Below, piece after piece: positions 52,401-61,400 of a stretch of 64,000 bases of DNA. The notes beneath the pieces are model-generated. The model was not told the DNA's origin. It saw only the letters and a program-made list of their open reading frames with translations, and did no database searches. Where the stretch lies: contig CP141138.1 of NCBI GenBank assembly GCA_035236585.1, positions 24,935,437 through 24,999,436 of the forward strand, read 5' to 3'. Origin of the DNA: Warburgia ugandensis (taxonomy: Eukaryota; Streptophyta; Magnoliopsida; Canellales; Canellaceae). The translations under genes were made by a program, and so were the position numbers. Numbering within the stretch: position 1 is the first letter of the stretch; every line of letters starts with the position of its first letter.

Positions 52401-55400
52401 TAAGAAGCATGAGAAATAGAAAAAAAATTATTCCATTATCAAGTAGAAGAGAAGCTAAAAGATAATGTTAATAGTAATGATGGTGGTGGTATGTGCCTTA
52501 AATTCCTGGGAAATGCCAACATCGAAAAAATTTCTGTAGTTAATATTAGCCTACCTGTTCCACGTTACAATTTGTTTTTGAATTTTCATGTTCATGTTTA
52601 ATATGGTTTTATGTCTCCTTACTTTTACACTGAAACATGATTTTTACTTCTAATATTATGTATTTCTGTCTCCTGCGTCATGTGATATAATAAAATTCAT
52701 ATTCCCTGCACATAGGTTCTGCTATTGGGTTTAGATTGGATAGCCTCCTTAAACTCATTGATACTCGTGCTCGTAACAACAAAATGACTCTGATGCACTA
52801 TCTTTGCAAGGTATGGCTTTCCTATTGTTTTGAATCTTGGATAGTATTCATAGAGTTCTTGAAAATAGTCATTAGGCTTTACTCTTAGTTTCACTTATAT
52901 GGCATTGGAAGCTTGTTGAAAAAGCTGATCTCATTGCTCTCTATTCACATATGCGACATGCATGCTAGTTAGCTTGTCCATAGCCAAAACCTGTACATAT
53001 ATTCCCATTTGTCTTCACTTATATATTTATTTTTTGTATCCATCAGTGGATGATTCACGTATGTATGCGTGGATTTATATTGTCTATGTAAGTATGGTTT
53101 TCTTTCACTTTGTGTAAAGCATGGTATAACATTAATATCTGGCATAGCCACAGACATGTAGAAAACTAAAATGAGTTTGCACAAAACAAAATTGAGCAGG
53201 TAACAAATGATATGTAAGTATTAGATTTTATATTTCCAGAATAGATCAGACCACTTTGAAACTCATGAGGGTTTCTTGTTTTGGGATATTATAATTCTCT
53301 GTCTTAATCTAGGATCAAAGGATTGTCATGCCCTTCTGTTAGTTGGAGTTCCTTGCTTGTATTTGGAGTATGAACTTTTGCAGAACAGAAAATTAAGCAT
53401 TATCTTTCACCTTCAACCTCCTCTACTCTTTTCTCGAGTGATATACTCATTTTCTGGCTGAGGCTCCCTTTTCCTCTATCATGACATGTTTATCACCCTT
53501 TGGTTGTTTCTTTTGAGCCCTCCACACCCGCTTCCTCACCTCCAGTGATATCTCGTTTACTGGAGGGATTATTTTCGACATGAAAAAGGATTGTCATGCC
53601 CTTCTGTTAGTTGCAATATTTCTTTGTTGCAATCTAGCTTACATTTTAAGCATCTTTGAACTCATATTTGGAGACCACGAGTCTTTATTCCAAAAGGTTG
53701 TCGTCCTTGATTTTGACTGATGTCCAAAAGTTGTCATGTGAAATGCGTTTAGATTGTGAAGCAAACAGTAATTGTTGCATAAGATCTCGAGATACAGACC
53801 ATGAGACAGATTCTAGCTGCATTCCTAGGTTGTCTGTAGTCCTATGTTTGCTTCTGATTTATCAATACTTCAAGATCTTGATCAACATCATTGCCATGCT
53901 AGTGAGTCTTGAGAGTCAAGTGGATGATCATGTGATCTGGGGCAGTCCTGCTGATTAGCTTGTTAAAGACTTGGTTACGACGTGGATGAGTACTGAACTA
54001 CTGTACATTGTGATACCAAGATACTTTGTTTTCCCTCTACCACCCTCTTGCTTCGCCAGATGAACTGATTTGAGCTTGTGAAAATGGTTTATTCATTATG
54101 CTTATTGGTGAAGTTGGTATTTTTATGCTATGGAATCTAGCAGTATGGAACCCCTGACCTGAAGAAAAACTGCCACTACTCAATTTAGATGGAGGGCCAG
54201 AACATGGAAAGAGAGAGAGGGAAGAGGAGAAAAGGAACCAAAAGAAGAAAAGGGGGAAACATAAAAACCATTCTACTATATTGACATGCATTCAGGATAG
54301 AGAAAAGGATATGCATAGATCCAATTAGAGAAAGAGAGAGCACTAAAACTAGTACATAAAGAAGGAACAAATAAAGAAAAGCAGACATGAACATAAATTC
54401 TTTGGAGAAATTTTAAGATAGCAAATTGGTAGCTCAAGTCATAAAGGAGAACTTGGTAACTCATGCCATGCTGCAACATGAAGGAGCACTTAAAGGTAAC
54501 AGTAGAAAAACAAAACCACAGGTCAGATTAGTTTATCATGGATCAGTATTTTCTTTGATTCATTTTATCATGTGTAGATAAGCGTCCCGAATACAAAAGA
54601 TGTTTCACTGTTTGAATTTTTAAAACATTTTGGCTTCATACAAAAACTTGAAATCATGCTTTGGTACAATTATTTTGGCATCTTGCCCCTTTTAATTTGA
54701 AGTTTTCCTTTAGCTAAGACATTTATGAATTTTAATACTTTTTGGCTTCATGCAAGAACTTGAAGTCATGCATTGGTGTACTTAATTTGGCATCTTACTC
54801 CTTTTAATTTGAAGTTTTCCTTTAGCTAAGACATTTATGAATTTAAAAACCTTTTGCCTTCATACAAGAACTTGAAGTCATGCTTTGGTGCACTTAATTC
54901 GCCATCTTACCCTTTTTAATTTGAAGTTTTCCTTTAGCTAAGACATTTATGAATTTTAAAACTTTTTGGCTTCGTACAAGAACTTGAAGTCATGCTTTGG
55001 TGCATTTAATTTGGCATCTTACACCTTTTAATTTGAAGTTTTCCTTTAGCCAAGACATTTATGAATTATAAAACTTTTTGGCTTCGTGCAAGAACTTGAA
55101 GTCAAGTTTTGGTGCACTTAATTTGGCATCTTACCCCTTTTAATTTGAAGTTTTCCTTTAGCTAAGATATTTATGAATTTAAAATTTTTTTGCCTTCGTA
55201 CAAGAACTTGTAGTCATGTTTTGGTGCACTTAATTTGGCATCTTACCCCTTTTAATTTGAAGTTTTCCTTTAGCTAATAAATTTATGAACGTGTGAAACT
55301 TTTTTATTTCGTTCAAGAACTTGAACTTATGCTTTGGTGCACTTAATTTGGCATCTTCCCACTTTTAATTTGAAGTTTTCCTTTAGCTAAGACATTTATG

Positions 55401-58400
55401 AATGTGTAAAACTTTTGGCTTCGTACAAGAACTTGAAGTCATGCTTTGGTGCACTTAATTCGGCATCTTACCCTTTTTAATTTGAAGTTTTCCTTTAGCT
55501 AAGACATTTATGAATTTTAAACTTTTTGGCTTCGTACAAGAACTTGTAGTCATGTTTTGGTGCACTTAATTTGGCATCTTAGCCCTTTTAATTTGAAGTT
55601 TTCCTTTAGCTAAGACATTTATGAATTTTAAAACTTTTTGGCTTTGTACATGAACTTGAACTCATGCTTTGGTGCACTTAATTTGGCATCTTACCCCTTT
55701 TAATTTGATGTTTTCCTTTAGCTAAGACATTTATGAATGTGTGAAACTTTTCTATTTTGTACAAGAACTTGAACTTATGCTTTGGTGCACTTAATTTGGC
55801 ATCTTACCCCTTTTAATTCGAAGTGTTCCTTTAGCTAAGACATTTATGAGCGTGTGAAACTTTTGGCTTCGTACAAGAACTTGGGCTTATGGTTTGGTGC
55901 ACTTAATTTGGCATCTTACCCCTTTTAATTTGATGTTTTCCTTTAGCTAAGACATTTATGAATGTGTGAAACTTTTCTATTTTGTACAAGAACTTGAACT
56001 TATGCTTTGGCACACTTAATTTGGCATCTTACCCCTTTTAATTTTAAGTTTTCCTTTAGCTAAGACATTTATGAAGTTTAAAACTTTTTGCCTTCATACA
56101 AGAACTTGTAGTCATGTTTTGGTGCACTTAATTTGGCATCTTACCCCTTTTAATTTGATGTTTTCCTTTAGCTAATACATTTATGAACGTATGAAACTTT
56201 TTTATTTCGTACAAGAACTTGAACTTATGCTTTGGTGCACTTAATTTGGCATCTTCCCACTTTTAATTTGAAGTTTTCCTTTAGCTAAGACATTTATGAA
56301 TGTGTGAAACTTTTGGCTTCGTACAAGAACTTGAAGTCATGCTTTGGTGCACTTAATTCGGCATCTTACCCTTTTTAATTTGAAGTTTTCGTTTAGCTAA
56401 GACATTTATGAATTTTAAATTTTTGGCTTCGTACAAGAACTGGTAGTCATGTTTTGGTGCACTTAATTTGGCATCTTAGCCCTTTTAATTTGAAGTTTTC
56501 CTTTAGCTAAGACATTTATGAATTTTAAAACTTTTTGGCTTCGTACATGACCTTGAACTCATGCTTTGGTGCACTTAATTTGGCATCTTACCCCTTTTAA
56601 TTTGATGTTTTCCTTTAGCTAAGACATTTATGAATGTGTGAAACTTTTCTATTTTGTACAAGAACTTGAACTTATGCTTTGGTGCACTTAATTTGGCATC
56701 TTACCCCTTTTAATTCGAAGTGTTCCTTTAGCTAAGACATTTATGAGCGTGTGAAACTTTTGGCTTTGTACAAGAACTTGGGCTTATGGTTTGGTGCACT
56801 TAATTTGGCATCTTACCCCTTTTAATTTGAAGTTTTCCTTTAGCTAAGACATTTATGAATTATAAAATTTTTTGGCTTTGTATATGAATTTGAACTCATG
56901 CTTTGGTGCATTTAAGTTGGCCTCTTACCCCTTTTAATTTTAAGTTCTCCTTCAGCTAAGACATTTATGTATTTTAAAACTTTTTAGCTTCATACAAGAA
57001 GTTAAACTGATGCTTTGGTGCACTTAGTTTGGCATCTTACCCCATTTAATTCGAAGTTTTCCTTTAGGTAAGACATTTATGAACGTGTGAAACTTTTTTA
57101 TTTCATTCAAGACCTTGAAATTATGCTTTGGTGCACTTAATTTGGCATCTTACCCCTTTTAATTTGAAGTTTTCCTTTAGCTAAGACATTTATGAATTTT
57201 AAAACTTTTTGGCTTCGTGCATGAACTTGAACTCATGCTTTGGTGCACTTAGTTTGGCATCTTGCCCCATTTAATTTGAAGTTTTCCTTTAGCTAAGGCA
57301 TTTATGAACGTGTGAAATTTTTTTATTTCGTTCAAGAACTTGAATTGATGCTTTGGTGCACTTAATTTGGCATCTTACCCCTTCTAATTTGAAGTTTTCC
57401 TTTAGCTAAGACATTTATGAATTTTAAAACTTTTTGGCTTCGTGCAAGAACTTGAAGTCATGCATTGGTGTACTTAATTTGGCATCTTACTCCTTTTAAT
57501 TTGAAGTTTTCCTTTAGCTAAGACATTTATGAATTTAAAAACTTTTTGCCTTTGTACAAGAACTTGAAGTCATGCTTTGGTGCACTTAATTCTCCATCTT
57601 ACCCTTTTTAATTTGAAGTTTTCCTTTAGCTAAGACATTTATGAATTTTAAAACTTTTTGGCTTCGTACATGAACTTGAACTCAAGCTTTAGTGCACTTA
57701 ATTTGGCATCTTACCCCTTTTAATTTGAAGTTTTCCTTTAGCTAAGACATATATGAATTTTAAAACTTTTTGCCTCCGTACAAGAACTTGTAGTCATGTT
57801 TTGGTGCACTTAATTTGGCATCTTACCCCTTTTAATATGAAATTTTCCTTTAGCTAATACTTTTTTGAACGTGTGAAACTTTTTTATTTCGTACTAGAAC
57901 TTGGACTTATGCTTTGGTGCACTTAATTTGGCATCTTCCTCCTTTTAATTTGAAGTTTTCCTTTAGCTAAGACATTTATGAACGTGTGAAACTTTTGGCT
58001 TCGTACAAGAACTTGAGCTCATGCTTTGGTGCACTTAATTTGGGATCTTACCCCTTTTAATTTGATGTTTTCCTTTAGCTAAGACATTTATGAATTTTAA
58101 AACTTTTTGGCTTCGTACATGAACTTGAACTCATGCTTTGGTGCACTTAATTTGTCATCTCACCCCTTTTATTTTGAAGTTTTCCTTTAGCTAAGACATT
58201 TATGAACGTGTGAAACTTTTTTATTTCTTTCAAGAAATTGAACTTATGCTTTGGTGCACTTAATTTGGCATCTTACCCCTTTTAATTTGAAGTTTTCCTT
58301 TAGCTAAGACATTTTTGAATTTTAAAACTTATTGGCTTCGTACAAGAACTTGAACTCGTGCTTTGGTGCAATTAATTTGGCATCTTACCCCTTTTAATTT

Positions 58401-61400
58401 GAAGTTTTCCTTTCGCTAAGACATTTATTTATTTTAAAACTTTTTGGCTTCGTACATGAACTTGAACTCATGCTTTGGTGCACTTAATTTGGCATGTTAC
58501 CCCTTTTAATTTGAAGTTTTCCTTTAGCTAAGACATTTATGAATTTTAAAACTTTTTGGCTTCGTGCAAGAACTTGTTGTCATGTTTTGGTGCACTTAAT
58601 TTGGCATGTTACCCCTTTTAATTTGAAGTTTTCCTTTAGCTAAGACATTTATGAACGCGTGAAACTTTTTTATTTCGTACATGAACTTGAACTTATGCTT
58701 TGGTGCACTTAATTTGGCATTTGAAGTTTTCCTTTAGTTAAGACATTTATGAACGTGTGAAACTTTTGGCTTTGTACAAGAACTTGAACTCATGCTTTGG
58801 TGCACTTAATTTGGCATCTTACCCCTTTTAATTTGAAGTTTTCCTTTAGCTAAGACATTTGTGAATTTTAAAACTTTTTGGCTTCGTACATGAACTTGAA
58901 CTCATTCTTTGGTGCACTTAATTTGGCATCTTACCCCTTTTAGTTTGAAGTTTTCCTTTAGCTAAGACATTTGTGAATTTTAATACTTTTTGGCTTCATA
59001 CAAGAACTTGGAGTCATGTTTTGGTGCACTTAATTTGGCATCTTACCCCTTTTAATTTTAAGTTTTCCTTTAGCTAGGACATTTATGAATGTGTGAAACT
59101 TTTTTATTTCGTACAAGAACTTGAACTTATGCTTTGGTGCACTTAATTTGGCATCTTATCCCTTTTAATTCCAAGTTTTCCTTTACCTAAGACATTTATG
59201 AATTTTAAAACTTTTTGGCTTCGTACATGAACTTGAACTCATGCTTTGGTGCACTTAATTTGGCATCCTACCCCTTTTAATTTGAAGTTTTCCTTTAGCT
59301 AAGGCATTTATGAATTTTAAAACTTTTTGGCTTCGTATAAGAACCTGAACTCATGCTTTGGTGCACTTAATTTTGCATCTTGCCCCTTTTAATTTGAAGT
59401 TTTCCTCTAGCTATTACATTTATGAACGTGTGAAAGTTTTTGAGTGAAGAGAGAGTGGTGGTTTAGATCATTGGGGAGAGATACCATCTTCCAATGACAT
59501 ATTGCATGATAGTGTTTTATTACATTTAACTCTTACTCAAATGAATCCAAGTTTATGCTGGTAAAATCTGGTTTGAAGGTCAAGTGTGAGTTGTTAGTTG
59601 TAAGATGTGGACTATTAGCATTGGAAGTTTGCCTATTACATTGATGGAGCTAATAACAATATCTGTGGAGTGATGATCTCCTCTGCCTCCTTTTGGAGAT
59701 TAGCAAATTCCGATAGTTCGGCTACAAAGGAAAGGTTGACAATGTCCTTTCAAGTATTTGCTCTGCCATTTGAAATATTTACCCTCCACCCTTAGTATGC
59801 TTGCTGCACCTTTTATTTTGTTTAGGCCTTGGCAACCTTGGTTGTGGTTGTGATTTTCTCCTTGTTCTTTGACATATGTTTCTTATTTTATATAGTTTTT
59901 TGGGTACATTATGATCTAAAAGATAGCATTTGGTAGATGCTATGTAGTCACAGGCGTGACTAGTTGCTAGGTGCAAAAAGGTGCAACCTTGTGACTCGAC
60001 TAAGGCTAGGCGCAGTGGGTTTAAGGCACAGTGCGCCTAGGCGTGCCTAGGCGCACGACTTGTTGTGCCTTGCGCTTTTTGCGTCTCCGATTCCAGGTCG
60101 ATGACTTGCTGTGCCTTCCCCTTTCTTCTTCTTCTTTTTCTTCCCAGACTTTCTTTTGTCTTCTTGCTACCATCCTCATCTTCCATTGACAATTGAAGGT
60201 TTCTTGAATTGATTAAAGGTAAGAAATTATAAATTTTTGTTAGGTACTATGTAGTTGCAGGCGCGACTAGTTGCTAGATGCAAAAAGGTACGGGCTACTC
60301 TATCTTGGGTGGGCGCAAGTGACTAGTCGTGTGCCTAATGCACCCCCATTTCCATGCGCCTTGCATTCACATTTGACACTTTTTCAATCGCCAGGGGGCT
60401 TTGCCCCCTTGGACCCCCACCGGGGCTGCCACCCCAGCCCCCTCTTTTCATATTTTGCATATTTCTTTTCATTTTTCTTAACCTTTGTTTCCATAACCTT
60501 CTTACTTTTCTATATTTCTTAATTTACTATTATTTATTTTATTTTTTTGTTCTATTTGTTTGCAAGGTCCCTCTTATGATTGTTTGATTTGTTTTCATTC
60601 CACTCTAATAGATTCCTATACATTCCTGTATGTTTTCTGAACTTAAATTATGTCTGATTGTTTGGTTTAACTTTAGGTTGTAGTTGTTCACATGTTGATT
60701 TATTACCTAAGAATTCCATTTCACTCATTTGACAAATATTTATTCATATCTTTATATTTCTATGCTTTTTTAATTTTTTTGGATTTTTTCCAATTTTTTA
60801 GATTTATTCTGGGAGCAAGGCACACCCCTTGCACCTGGGTGCGCCTGCAACTACATAGGTTAGATGTGAATTAGAATGCGAATAATAAATGCAGAGAAAG
60901 TTGAAATCAAATCTACATGTATTATCCTTCTCATTCATCATCAAATAGGTGCATGGAATGTTTTAGAAGCTACTAAATTATTTCTCAGGGGAAGGCAGAA
61001 AATCCATAGAAAATATCTTGGTTAAATGAGAATATGAATGCTGCTTAAACTCGGAAGAGTGACTAGAAGTCTAAAACAATAACTAGCTTTAGCAATTGGT
61101 TCTGACGATTAGATGATTAGGAGAAAGGTTCATGAAAGTCATCACAAGAAGGAACTATACTGCTGAAACGGGGATCCGTCAGAGATGTCTGGATACGATT
61201 GGGTATCTTGCAGGTTGATTGCTACCTGCAGGACAGGTTTCTCTTTGGACTAGTGTAGATTGAGTTATGAAACTGGATTCTCAGAGGTCTACTTTTGGAT
61301 TATGCATTCTTTTTCTCTGTTTTGGTTTATTTTATTTGGCAGCTAGAACAAGGACCATTGTTATTTTGATGGAGGAGGAAATATGATTGTGTGGAAATCT

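Noticed and set aside
54606-59441. CRISPR-like reading of the regular repeats
   Set aside because: Units are contiguous 112-bp satellite monomers without unique spacers, in a plant intron.
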